A stretch of DNA of 64,000 nt from Streptomyces cellostaticus (GTDB lineage: Bacteria > Actinomycetota > Actinomycetes > Streptomycetales > Streptomycetaceae): contig NZ_JALLIN010000021.1 of assembly GCF_023630175.1 (NCBI RefSeq), positions 1-64,000 on the forward strand, in the 5' to 3' direction. Made by a program: the position numbers and the translations under genes. Shown here in pieces: positions 1 through 8,478 of this stretch (its first letter is position 1; the number at the start of each line of letters is the position of its first letter). The notes below the pieces were generated by a model. The model saw only the letters and a program-made list of their open reading frames with translations. It ran no database searches and was not told where the DNA came from.

Positions 1-61
1 GCGGCGGCGGTGCGCGTCGGCCCGGTCCCGTGCCGGTGCGGCCGGTCACCGCCCTCCCGGC

Positions 62-568
62 TCAGCAGCCGCCGCAGTTGTAGTACAGGACGTCCCAGTG
101 GTTGCCCTCGTCGGCGTAGATGTTGCCGGAGCCGGACCTGTACTGGGGAGCGCCGTCGCCGCGCAGGCCGATGTAGCTGAAGCTGTTCTTGATGTACGAG
201 GTGACGCAGGTGTTCTTGCCGTAGTCGAGCTTGTAGCCGTTCCAGTGCGAGTAGGTGCCCGAGGCGTGGCCGGTCTCGGTGCCACCGGTGATGTCGAGGG
301 CGCAGCCACTGGCCTGCTTCAGGGTCTGGGCGCCCTGCGCGGTGGCGAGGTTGAGCTGCTCGAAGGAGGTGCAGGTGGCGTTGTACCGATCGGAGCAGTT
401 GCCGGAGGACGACCAGGTGATGCCGACGGCGCGGAACATGCCGGTGGCGGTCGAGTGACTGATCCTGGTGACGGCGAAGGCGTCGGTGGCGGTGCCGACG
501 ACGGCGACACCGGAGGCGGCGACGAGGGCGAGCGCGGTCAGGGCGGAGCGGGCCTTCAGGGCCTTCAT
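62..568 (-). CDS. Secreted LAS-fold (M15-like) zinc peptidase candidate
   Basis: A 168-residue exported protein. Residues 1-32 form a signal peptide (KARS basic start, hydrophobic core, DAFA cleavage site). The start at 568 is chosen because AGGAAGG lies 7 nt upstream; the open frame extends further upstream without a signal-like start. The mature part has H108-x2-G-x3-D115 and E154-x2-H157-W-D. This spacing matches the zinc ligands and catalytic Glu of the LAS group (VanX, DD-carboxypeptidases, hedgehog), whose pattern is HxxGxxxD followed by ExxH. Four mature cysteines in pairs suggest disulfides. By family it would cut peptidoglycan peptides outside the cell, but the substrate is inferred only. 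It is a single gene, divergent from yceI. Confidence 0.75.
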   Translation of the reverse strand: MKALKARSALTALALVAASGVAVVGTATDAFAVTRISHSTATGMFRAVGITWSSSGNCSDRYNATCTSFEQLNLATAQGAQTLKQASGCALDITGGTETGHASGTYSHWNGYKLDYGKNTCVTSYIKNSFSYIGLRGDGAPQYRSGSGNIYADEGNHWDVLYYNCGGC

Positions 569-720
569 GGGGAGACCTTCCTGCGGTGGGCCGTGCTTCC
601 TGTGATTCGGCTGTGCAGGTGGTACGGGTGCGCAGGGAGATGGTGCCCGAGGTCTACGCGCGTTCGCCAGAGGGCGCACCCGGTTACTCTCCGTTGATCC
701 GAGAACACGTGGCGGATGAT

Positions 721-780
721 GTTGAAAACTCAACGGAATAGGTCTACGGTCGAAGTCGTTCGGCTAGTTGAACATTAAAC
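721..780. promoter_or_regulatory. Paired GTTGA-type boxes upstream of yceI
   Basis: Two related 14-mers lie in the divergent intergenic region: GTTGAAAACTCAAC at 721-734, a perfect 5-bp inverted repeat, and GTTGAACATTAAAC at 767-780. They share GTTGAA at the left end and the half-site AAAC/CAAC at the right. The region is AT-rich against the 70% GC background. Their position 55-115 bp before the YceI start suggests an operator, possibly for a MarR-type protein, but no regulator gene is adjacent. Confidence 0.4.
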
Positions 781-834
781 AGAATGCTCGTGGCCTCCCC
801 AGGAGTGCCGCGACCGTCCCCAAGGAGCACCGCA

Positions 835-1434
835 ATGGGCATCTTCGGCCGCAGTGAGAACACCCCCGGGACCGCCGCCTCCGCCGGCCTCGATCCGGCC
901 GCGCTGACCGGCGAGTACACGATCGACCCGGCCCACACCACGCTCGGTTTCGTGGCCCGTCACGCGATGGTCACCAACGTCAAGGGGAGCTTCAAGGAGT
1001 TCACCGGCGCGCTGCACCTGGACGGCGCCGAGCCCGCGAAGTCCACCGCCACCCTCGATGTCCGGATGGACAGCATCGACACCGGCAACGCCGACCGCGA
1101 CGGACACCTGAAGTCCTCGGACTTCTTCAGGACCGACGAGTTCCCGGCGATGACCTTCCGCTCCACCCGGGCCGAAGCGCTCGGTGGCGACGACTACCGC
1201 ATCACCGGCGACCTCTCCATCCTCGGCGTCACCAAGCCGATCACCATCGCCCTGGAGTTCAACGGCGCCGCGAAGGACCCCTTCGGCAACGAGCGCGTCG
1301 GCTTCGAGGGCAAGGCCGAGATCCTGCGCTCCGAGTGGGGTCTGACCTGGAACGCGGCCCTGGAGACCGGTGGTGTCCTCGTCTCCGACAAGATCAAGCT
1401 GGTGTTCGACATCTCGGCCGTCAGGAGTGCCTGA
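835..1434 (+). CDS. YceI family protein
   Basis: A 199-residue protein of the YceI family, a lipocalin-like beta barrel that binds polyisoprenoid-type lipids. The start is ATG 835, with AAGGAG 7 nt upstream. The YceI domain begins near residue 25 (GEYTIDPAHTTLGF) and includes the family hallmarks VKGSFKEF, LKSSDFF, FPAMTF and the ITGDLSILGVTKPI strand. No signal peptide is visible, so this copy is probably cytoplasmic, unlike the periplasmic E. coli protein. It stands alone on the plus strand. Confidence 0.9.
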   Translation: MGIFGRSENTPGTAASAGLDPAALTGEYTIDPAHTTLGFVARHAMVTNVKGSFKEFTGALHLDGAEPAKSTATLDVRMDSIDTGNADRDGHLKSSDFFRTDEFPAMTFRSTRAEALGGDDYRITGDLSILGVTKPITIALEFNGAAKDPFGNERVGFEGKAEILRSEWGLTWNAALETGGVLVSDKIKLVFDISAVRSA

Positions 1435-1509
1435 CCCCATCGCGCCCCACCCGCGCCCGGCGGCAGGTCCGGGCGCCCGCGGCGCGGGCGCCCGGACCGC
1501 CTCCCGCGG

Positions 1510-1884
1510 CTACAGGTAGGGGCGCGTGATCAGCTCGATGGCGTGACCGGCGGGGTCCTTGAAGTACACCCCCCGGCCACCGTGCTCGCTGTTGGTCTCG
1601 CCGGGGCGCCGCATCTGCGGATCGGCCCAGTGCTCGACGCCGCCGTCGCACAGGCGCCGGTAGGCGCGGTCGAACAGCTCGTCGTCGACGAGGAAGGCGT
1701 AGTGCTGCATCTGGATCCCCACCGGCGGCTCGGCGAACTGGAGGAGCACGCCGTCGTGGAGCTGGATGTTGACGAACGGTCCCCACGAGGGTGCTTCCGG
1801 AAGTTCCAGCAGCTCCCGGAAGAACCGGGCCGACTCGGCGCGGTCCTTCGCGGCGATGATGGTGTGGTTGAACGTGACTGTCAT
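1510..1884 (-). CDS. VOC (glyoxalase/bleomycin-resistance fold) protein
   Basis: A 124-residue single-domain vicinal-oxygen-chelate protein. The start at 1884 (MTVTFNHT) is chosen because the VOC fold begins right there and GAGGTC lies just upstream; the longer open frame adds only low-complexity Arg/Pro sequence. It has the two beta-alpha-beta-beta-beta halves (FNHTIIAAKD...FRELLELP, then VYFKDPAGHAIELI) with His7 and the C-terminal Glu in metal-ligand positions. The substrate is unknown; relatives include fosfomycin-type thiol transferases and dioxygenases. Confidence 0.85.
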   Translation of the reverse strand: MTVTFNHTIIAAKDRAESARFFRELLELPEAPSWGPFVNIQLHDGVLLQFAEPPVGIQMQHYAFLVDDELFDRAYRRLCDGGVEHWADPQMRRPGETNSEHGGRGVYFKDPAGHAIELITRPYL

Positions 1885-2136
1885 ATGGCTGACCTCGCTA
1901 CGGCTCGGGCACGGAGAATGGACTCGTGGTGCTCGGGCGCGGGGAGGTCCACGTGCGGAGCGGGGGTGCCCTGTGCGCACCCTCCGTGCGGTCAGCCCTC
2001 CACCGGGTGGCCGATCCGTGTGTGGCGCGAGGCCGGTCCGGTGTTCACGTCGGCCGACGGTAGTCGATCAAGCAGGCGCCCGCAACGAGGCGGCGGAGAC
2101 AGACGGTCGTACCGCCGGGGCATGCGGTGGGCCGGG

Positions 2137-3468
2137 TCAGAAGCCGCCGCCGAAGTCGCCGCCCCCGCCGCCGTCGAGACCGCCGCCGAAGCCGCCGCCG
2201 AAGTCGCCCGGGTCGAAGTCGGCACCGGAGACGTCGCCGCCCTGGTAACCGGCGGCGCCGAAGTCGCCGTGGTCATAGGCGTAGGACGGGGTGGACATCA
2301 TGCTGCCGAGCAGGGTGCCGGCCAGGAGGCCGGGGAGGATGCCGCCGCCGAAGTAGCCGCCGGCCCAGGGGCCGTAGGCGGGGCCGGCGTCCCAGTAGGG
2401 GCGGCGGCCGTGGTCGGTGTCCACCTCGCGGACGACCGGGTCGCGTCCGTCGGCCAGGCGGGTGGCGTCGGCGGCGCAGACCGGGACCTCGCGGAGGCTG
2501 CCGCCGGGCGGGGTCCAGGCCGCGTCGGTGACGGAGGGACCGTGCCGGGGGTCGAAGAAGCAGGGTGGGCGGCGCTCCGGCGGGGGGCGTCCCTCGCGGC
2601 GGGCGGCCAGTCCGGCGAGGGAGAAACGGCCGTCCTCCAGTGCCTCGGTGACCGGCCGGACGTCCTCGGGCCCGCGCGCCCCGGCCATGCACTGCTTGGC
2701 CCTGTCGTAGGAGTCCAGGGCCCGCTCGTAGTCCGCGCGCATCGCGTCGTCGGCGCCCGGCTCCGCCGGGTGGAAGTCCAGCCGGTCCAGTTCCTCGCCG
2801 AAGGCGGTGATGTCCTCGTCCACGACCACCCGCAGCCGGTCCAGGGCGGCCCGCCGCTCCGCGGCGCGACGACGGCGGTTGCGGCGGACCAGGGTGTAGG
2901 CGCCCGCCCCGCCGACGGCCAGGACGACGGCCGCCGTGATCAACGCCGTGCCCGACGTGCCTCCCCCGGCGGCCCGGCCGCCCCAGCTCGCGGGGGCGCG
3001 GCCGCCCATGTTCGCCAGGGCGCGGTCGGTGAAGTCGGCGAGCTGGGTCCTGGCGTCCTCGCCCCGCACGCTGTCGACGAGATTGCGCACGGCGGTGCGG
3101 GAGAGGACCGAGGAGTCCGCGCGGGCGTCGAAGCGGTCGCCGAGCCGGATGGCGTACAGGCCGGTGATGCCGGTGGCCGTGCGCAGGTCGGAGAAGAGGT
3201 TCGCGGTGGGATGCCCGGCCGGCAGGACCGTGACGAACAGGGGCTTGCCGGCGCCCTTGATCCGTCCGGCCAGCCGGTCGGCGTCGGCCCGGGACAACTG
3301 CCCGGAGGCCGCCGGGTCCACGTGGACCGGGCCCTTGCGCAGGGCCTCGGCGATGCCGGACACGCCGGTGGCCGCCATCACGCCCGGGGCCAGGGCGGTC
3401 GCGACGACCAGCGCCAGCACGGCCAGCAGCAGCGCCGGGAGGCTTCGGGTCCGAAGGACGGCCTTCAC
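2137..3468 (-). CDS. Membrane protein with Gly/Asp-rich C-terminus
   Basis: A 443-residue protein: an N-terminal hydrophobic signal/anchor (residues 8-33), an extracytoplasmic region of about 130 residues resembling TPM-type domains (FVTVLPAG..., IRLGDRFDARAD), one transmembrane helix near 173-192 followed by the basic stop-transfer VRRNRRRR, a cytoplasmic helical segment, and a tail ending in DFGGGFGGGLDGGGGG-type repeats. The tail explains the GCC-rich repetitive DNA at 2140-2290. Tails of this kind occur on actinobacterial TPM-like membrane proteins. No enzymatic residues are recognised and the function is unknown. Confidence 0.75.
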   Translation of the reverse strand: MKAVLRTRSLPALLLAVLALVVATALAPGVMAATGVSGIAEALRKGPVHVDPAASGQLSRADADRLAGRIKGAGKPLFVTVLPAGHPTANLFSDLRTATGITGLYAIRLGDRFDARADSSVLSRTAVRNLVDSVRGEDARTQLADFTDRALANMGGRAPASWGGRAAGGGTSGTALITAAVVLAVGGAGAYTLVRRNRRRRAAERRAALDRLRVVVDEDITAFGEELDRLDFHPAEPGADDAMRADYERALDSYDRAKQCMAGARGPEDVRPVTEALEDGRFSLAGLAARREGRPPPERRPPCFFDPRHGPSVTDAAWTPPGGSLREVPVCAADATRLADGRDPVVREVDTDHGRRPYWDAGPAYGPWAGGYFGGGILPGLLAGTLLGSMMSTPSYAYDHGDFGAAGYQGGDVSGADFDPGDFGGGFGGGLDGGGGGDFGGGF

Positions 3469-3527
3469 CCTTCGAAACTACCCGAAACCTCCCGGACCGG
3501 CCGGGCGCGCGGGTCACCGGACGGCGC

Positions 3528-6500
3528 TCACGCGGCCCGGTAGGCCTCCGCGAGCCTGCGCACCGCCTCCGCGTAGTGGCCGGTCAGCAGCAGGTGGTCC
3601 GCGTCGGCGAAGGGCTTGGCCACCGCGGCGGTCATCCGGTCGCCCGCCTCGCGCTGGACGATCAGCCGGGCCCGGGTGACCAGCTCCCGTCCGGCCCGGT
3701 CGGCTCCCGTCCGCTCCGCCGCCGCTGCCGCGAGCCCGAGCGCCCGCAGCGTGGCCGCACCGCCCCGGGGGACACCGGTGAGCGTGGTCAGGCCCCAGCC
3801 GTAGGGGAACTGCGGGTCGTACGCGGCGTCCCCGACGTTGATCGGCAACTGGGACTCCGATCGGGGCCAGGTGACCGGGAGCTGTCCGGTGAAGGGCCGC
3901 CTGCCGTAGAGGACGTCGGCGACGCCGCCGCCCTCGGTGCCCGGCAGCCAGGAGGCGACCAGCGCGTCGATCCGGCCGAGCCGGTCACCGATGAGCTGCG
4001 GGCGCCCGGACACGACCAGCACCGCGCACCTCATGGCAGCGCACACCTTGTCGACGGCGGCCTGGTCCGCTGCCGAGAGGGTGAGCCGGTGGCCGTTGCC
4101 GACGTCGCCGACCCCCTCCGCGTACGGGGTCTCGCCGACGACGACCACGCCGGCGTCGTAGCCGCCGGTGGGTGCGGAGGCGTCCTCGGAGTACGTGACG
4201 TCCCCGCCCGCCTCGCGCATGCCGTCGAGGATCGTCGTACCCGGGGTGGTGTTCCCCGAGCCGCCCTGCCAGGTGACGGTCCAGCCGCCGGTCTGGTTGC
4301 CGATGTCGGCGGCGTTGGAGCCGGCGACGTAGACCTTCTGGCCCCTCCTCAGGGGCAGCAGTCCACCGCTGTTCTTCAGCAGCACCTGGGACTCGGCCGC
4401 CGCGCGGCGGGCCACCGCCCGGTGCGCCGGGGACCCGATGGCGGCGGCGCCGCGGGTGTCGGCGTACGGGTGCTCGAAGAGACCGAGCCGGAACTTCTGG
4501 GTGAGGATGCGGGAGACGGCGTCGTCGATCCGCCGCTCCCCGATCCGGCCGGCCCGCACCTCGTCGACGAGCGTGCCGGTGAACTCCTTGTAGGTGTACG
4601 GCACCATCATCATGTCCAGGCCCGCGTCGACCGCGGTGCGGACGTGGGAGGCGTAGTCCCCGGGTAGCTGGTCGATGGCGTTCCAGTCGCTGATGACGAA
4701 CCCGTCGAAGCCCATGCGGCCCTTGAGCACGCCGTTGATCATGTCGGCGCGGGCGTGCATCTTCACCGGGCCCCGGCCGTCGCCGAGGATGTCGAGCGAG
4801 GAGTACGACGGCATGACCGTGCCGACGCCCCGGTGCACGGCGTTCCTGAACGGCGCCAGGTGGACGGCCTCGAGCTGTCGCCGGGTGACCTTGGTGACAC
4901 CCTGGTCGATCGTGTAGGTGCCGGTGGTCGAGGAGCCGTACCCGGTGCCGCCGTCACCGACGAAGTGCTTGGCGGTGGCGAGCACCTTGTCGCCGCGGCT
5001 CAGGTCCCTGCCGTCGGCCCGGCCCTGGAGACCCTGGATGACGGTCTCCATCGACTCGACCAGCGCCGGGTCCTCACCGAAGGACTCGTAGGAGCGTCCC
5101 CAGCGTTCGTCGCGGCTCACGCACAGGCAGGGCGCGAAGTCCCAGGGGACGCCGGTGGCCCGCACCTCGGCCGCCGTCACCGCGCCGGTCCGCTCGGCGA
5201 GCCGGGGGTCACGGGTGGCACCGAGACCCACGTTGTGCGGCATGATCGTGGCGCCGACCAGGTTGTTGTGGCCGTGGACCGCGTCGACGCCGTAGATCAG
5301 CGGGATCTGGAAGCGGGTCGCCCGCGCCCGCAGCTGGAAGGCGTCGATCATCTTCGCCCAGGCGTCCGGGGTGTTGGGCGTCGGCGTCGAGCCGCCGCCG
5401 GAGAGCAGCGAGCCGAGCGCGTAACCGGCGATGTCCCCCTGGTCGGCCAGGGCGCCGCGCTCGGCCTGGGTCATCTGGCCGGCCTTCTCCGCCAGGGACA
5501 TACGGCCGAGCAGGTCCGCCACCCGCTCGCGCACGGGCAAACGGGCGTCCAGATAGGGCAGTCCGTGGGCGTCGATGACGACCTGCGGCGTGTCGGCGGG
5601 CGCTCTGGCACCGGTCACCGTGAGCTTCAGCGGGACGGTCTCGGCGGGCTCGGCCGCCTTGTCCCGCAGGGTGGGCACCCGGACGGTCCGCGAGGTGCCG
5701 GAGGCGGTGCCCGCCGGGAAGGTGAGGGTACCGGAGACGGGGGTGTAGTCGCTCCCGGGGCCGGCGGTGCCGCCCGCCGTCGTGTACGTGACGGTCACGG
5801 GCTCGTCGAGGGGCCGGGCACCGGTGGTGGCCACGGTGATCCCGACCTTCGCCGTGCCGCCCTCCGTGACGGGGTACACGGCCGCGCCGGTGCTCACCGA
5901 GGCGCGCAGCGACTGGTCGGCCCTGCCGTACAACTCCACGCCGTCCATGGCGAAGTGACCCTTGGCGCCGGCCGGGAGCGTGACCGCGTACCCCCACATG
6001 CGATCGAGGCCGAGGACGTGGTCGATCCCGCCGACGGGCTGGTAGTCCGTGCGGTAGGTGAAGTCGGTGAAGGGGATCTCGATCCGCCTCCAGCCGGTGA
6101 AGTCGTCGGTGAAGGAGGTGGTCCACAGCTCGGAGGCCTCGCCGTGGGCGCCGCCGTCCTTGATCTCGAAGGCGACCTTCCGGCCGTTGTCCTGGCCGTC
6201 CCACCAGAACCGGATGCCCCGGTGGGGGGACCAGTCGCGGCCGGACCCGGTGGCGGCGAAGTCGTGGGTGAACCCGCCGTAGCCGCTGATGTCGTAGGAG
6301 CCGGTGAGGACCTTGGCGCCCTCGGGGGCGTCGGCCCGGGCGGTCAGGGCGAGTGCCGGCGGATCGTCCGTGTCGCCGCCCCAGGTGAAGATGCCCTCGG
6401 CGGGCTGGGCGGCGAAGGGGACCTCCCCCTCGAAGCGGTCGACGGGGACGGGGGCGGGATCGTCGGCGGCTCGCGCGGTCGCCCAGGGGAGCAGCCCGCT

Positions 6501-6539
6501 GAGGAGTGCGGCGGAGACGAGCAGGGCGGTTCTTCGCAT
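3528..6539 (-). CDS. Secreted GH3 beta-glucosidase / glucan exohydrolase
   Basis: A 1003-residue secreted glycoside hydrolase. The start at 6539 (MRRTALL) is preceded by GAGGGAAGG and gives a good signal peptide ending ATARA. Order of regions: an N-terminal beta-sandwich (about 30-205) resembling CIA30/CBM-like domains, a Calx-beta-like repeat (about 210-325), the GH3 barrel (about 330-640), the GH3 C-domain (660-870), and a helical tail. The nucleophile is Asp618 in [14 protein letters not shown] (524-532) and [13 protein letters not shown] match exo-beta-glucan hydrolases of the barley ExoI type. It likely releases glucose from beta-glucans outside the cell. The two extra N-terminal domains make it longer than the usual 600-800 residues. 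Confidence 0.92.
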   Translation of the reverse strand: MRRTALLVSAALLSGLLPWATARAADDPAPVPVDRFEGEVPFAAQPAEGIFTWGGDTDDPPALALTARADAPEGAKVLTGSYDISGYGGFTHDFAATGSGRDWSPHRGIRFWWDGQDNGRKVAFEIKDGGAHGEASELWTTSFTDDFTGWRRIEIPFTDFTYRTDYQPVGGIDHVLGLDRMWGYAVTLPAGAKGHFAMDGVELYGRADQSLRASVSTGAAVYPVTEGGTAKVGITVATTGARPLDEPVTVTYTTAGGTAGPGSDYTPVSGTLTFPAGTASGTSRTVRVPTLRDKAAEPAETVPLKLTVTGARAPADTPQVVIDAHGLPYLDARLPVRERVADLLGRMSLAEKAGQMTQAERGALADQGDIAGYALGSLLSGGGSTPTPNTPDAWAKMIDAFQLRARATRFQIPLIYGVDAVHGHNNLVGATIMPHNVGLGATRDPRLAERTGAVTAAEVRATGVPWDFAPCLCVSRDERWGRSYESFGEDPALVESMETVIQGLQGRADGRDLSRGDKVLATAKHFVGDGGTGYGSSTTGTYTIDQGVTKVTRRQLEAVHLAPFRNAVHRGVGTVMPSYSSLDILGDGRGPVKMHARADMINGVLKGRMGFDGFVISDWNAIDQLPGDYASHVRTAVDAGLDMMMVPYTYKEFTGTLVDEVRAGRIGERRIDDAVSRILTQKFRLGLFEHPYADTRGAAAIGSPAHRAVARRAAAESQVLLKNSGGLLPLRRGQKVYVAGSNAADIGNQTGGWTVTWQGGSGNTTPGTTILDGMREAGGDVTYSEDASAPTGGYDAGVVVVGETPYAEGVGDVGNGHRLTLSAADQAAVDKVCAAMRCAVLVVSGRPQLIGDRLGRIDALVASWLPGTEGGGVADVLYGRRPFTGQLPVTWPRSESQLPINVGDAAYDPQFPYGWGLTTLTGVPRGGAATLRALGLAAAAAERTGADRAGRELVTRARLIVQREAGDRMTAAVAKPFADADHLLLTGHYAEAVRRLAEAYRAA

Positions 6540-6715
6540 GTACCTTCCCTCGGCTCTTGATTCACTCATGGCTTAGATCACGTCGTGAGTTAACTGGCCC
6601 CGCGGCACGCCGTCAATACTTCACGTCAGAAGTGGCGCGGGGTCGACGAGCGGCCGGAAGAAGGCGGTTGTGTGTTCGGAAACTGAATGCGCGACCTCCT
6701 GGCGCGCGCCCCGGG

Positions 6716-6937
6716 CCGACGGCCGACGGGGCACAGTTGTACGACTGCAACGGAACCGGTGCCCAGCGGTGGTCGTACGACGCCGCCGCCGGTGATGCGG
6801 TGAACGTGGCGGCATGCAGGTGCCTCGACGCCACCGACGACTCGTCGGCCGACGGGGCCCGGGCACGGATCCGGTCGTGCCCGGCGGCCGCCGACCAGAA
6901 GTGGACAGCGGTAGGGCGGGGCACCTCCCGCCGGTGA
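6716..6937 (+). pseudogene. Relic of a ricin-type beta-trefoil lectin domain
   Basis: An open frame on the plus strand encodes about 73 residues with clear ricin-B lectin features: GAQLYDCNGTGAQRW, CRCLDATDDSSADGARARI and the QKW of a QxW repeat. Such modules normally have three repeats of about 40 residues fused to a secreted enzyme. Here there are fewer than two, with no start codon plus ribosome site, no signal peptide and no enzyme. It sits between the GH3 gene (minus strand) and a lipoprotein gene, so it is probably the leftover C-terminal carbohydrate-binding domain of a deleted gene. Confidence 0.7.
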
Positions 6938-6947
6938 GGGGGCGGAT

Positions 6948-7430
6948 GTGCGCAGGAGTGCCGTACCGGCGGTGGCCGCCGGGTGTCTGCTGCTCGGCGG
7001 CTGTGCGGCGGTCGATCTGCCCCTGGCCGGCGTGGGGGTCGGGCCGGACGGTGCGCCGTACGCCCTGATCCGGCCCTGTGGCGACGACGCCTGGCAGTGG
7101 CCCCACCTGGACGGGCGGGCCCGCGGTGGCGCGGGCGGGCCCGTCACCACCGGATGGGACGTGCGCAAGGAGGATCTGCACGGGGACGCCGAGTTCCCGC
7201 TGTTCACACCGCCCGGGAGCTGGCGGGCTCGGCACCGGGGCGAGCAGCGGCTGCTCCCCCGGCACCGGTACGAGCTGGGCTTCGGGCACTACGTGACCGG
7301 CGACTCGTACAACGGGAGGGTGGAGTTCACCGGGGAGCGGATCGGGCGGCTCCGGCCCGGGCAGGTCTGGGCCGACGGCCGGGTGCTGAGCCGGGCGGAC
7401 TTCGAGAAGCTCGCGGCGGACTCCTGCTGA
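6948..7430 (+). CDS. Putative lipoprotein, unknown function
   Basis: A 160-residue protein starting at GTG 6948 with GAGGGG just upstream. The N-terminus is a lipoprotein signal (MRRSAVP..., lipobox LLGGC), so Cys19 would be lipidated and the protein anchored outside the membrane. The mature part is rich in Trp, Arg and Gly with no motif I recognise. It follows the lectin relic by 10 bp, but the two are unrelated in composition. Confidence 0.75.
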   Translation: MRRSAVPAVAAGCLLLGGCAAVDLPLAGVGVGPDGAPYALIRPCGDDAWQWPHLDGRARGGAGGPVTTGWDVRKEDLHGDAEFPLFTPPGSWRARHRGEQRLLPRHRYELGFGHYVTGDSYNGRVEFTGERIGRLRPGQVWADGRVLSRADFEKLAADSC

Positions 7431-7514
7431 ACGGCGCGCGGCCTTGTCGCGGACCGGCTTTCCACGCTTCATGGTGGTCGTAGGGAAAGCCGTCCGGGAC
7501 CGGGAGCGCGTCAC

Positions 7515-8123
7515 ATGACCACAGCACGGGATCTGTTCATCGTCGGCACCGACATCCCCGGCGACCACCCCGTGGAGCAGGGCGACCTGTCGCTGGCGCT
7601 CGCGGGCGCCGAGCTCGTCGACCTGATCGGGGCGCGTGCCGTGACCCTGGAGGGCGAGCGCATGGTGCCGGGGCCGCCGCTGGCGCTGGGTGACCGGATG
7701 CTGGACGAGGCGGACTCGGCGCTGGTCCGGCGGGAGCCGTACGAGACGGTCGAGGACTGGCTGTGGCGCCGGGGTGAGGGACTGGCCGCGGCCTACTTCG
7801 ACGCCCTGGACGCGGAGGGACAGCTCACCGGCGAGCGCAGGCCCTGGTTCCCGCGCCGGCCGCGGACCGCCGCGGCCGGCGACACCGCGGCCCGGCGGCA
7901 CGCCACCGACCGCTGGGAGTCCCGCGAGCCGGTCCTCGCCACCCTCGCGGCCGCCCTGGGCATCGGCGACGGGCAAGGAGACGGGGCCGGGGAGGAGTTC
8001 ACCGACGAGCCGGTCGTGACCGTGCTGGCCGCGGTCGGCGACGCGGTGACGGAACTGACCGCCGTGCGGCAGCGCCGGGAGATCGAGAACGCGGCCTTCG
8101 ACAACATCTGGCGGGCGCCCTGA
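7515..8123 (+). CDS. GPP34 (GOLPH3/Vps74-like) family protein
   Basis: A 202-residue protein starting at ATG 7515 with GGGAG upstream. It follows the GPP34 family layout: an N-terminal DLFIVGTD... segment, a helical core (LSLALAGAELVDLIGARAV, in place of the usual LLAL....GAxLVDL), and a C-terminal EIENAAFDNIWRA helix. In eukaryotes the family binds phosphatidylinositol-4-phosphate and tethers Golgi glycosyltransferases. Bacterial members are common in Streptomyces but have no settled role. No membrane segment or signal is seen. Confidence 0.8.
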   Translation: MTTARDLFIVGTDIPGDHPVEQGDLSLALAGAELVDLIGARAVTLEGERMVPGPPLALGDRMLDEADSALVRREPYETVEDWLWRRGEGLAAAYFDALDAEGQLTGERRPWFPRRPRTAAAGDTAARRHATDRWESREPVLATLAAALGIGDGQGDGAGEEFTDEPVVTVLAAVGDAVTELTAVRQRREIENAAFDNIWRAP

Positions 8124-8253
8124 CCCGGCGCACCGGCCGCCCGGTCCCCCGGCGGGGCGCCCTCGGTGCGGGCGCCGTCCCGGTGACCGGACCCGGGCGC
8201 GTCGACCGGTGCGGGGACCACTGGGCGCCGCCTCGACCGGCCGTGGGGTTCCG

Positions 8254-8424
8254 CCGGCCCCTGAGCCCGCCGGGGTGAAGGGGCCGGGCGGGGACCCGGT
8301 GGAGCGGAACGGCACGCGGACCGTCGCGCCGCACCGGTACGGCGGCCCGCCGGCGCCGCGGTCCGGATCGCCCGGTGCCCGGACGCCCGATCCGGACCGG
8401 GGGCAGGCGCCCGGCCTGGGCGCC
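8254..8424. terminator. Hairpins in the gap between GPP34 gene and cimA
   Basis: The 355 bp between the convergent GPP34 and cimA genes has no convincing ORF but holds two inverted repeats. The first is CCGGCCCC (8254-8261) with GGGGCCGG (8280-8287). The second is GGCGCCC (8406-8412), a 5-nt loop, and GGGCGCC (8418-8424), 55 bp past the cimA stop. Neither has a U-tract, which is usual for Streptomyces terminators. They probably end the two converging transcripts. Confidence 0.5.
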
Positions 8425-8478
8425 GCGCGGGCGCCGGCCGGGACGGCACGTCCGTCCTCGGTCAGGCCCGCACCGCTG

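Noticed and set aside
1..61. Possible end of a gene at the left edge
   Set aside because: Too short; no frame with support beyond the LAS-type gene's stop.
2137..2290. GCC-rich repeat as a noncoding element
   Set aside because: It is the codon-level reflection of the Gly/Asp-rich tail of the membrane protein.
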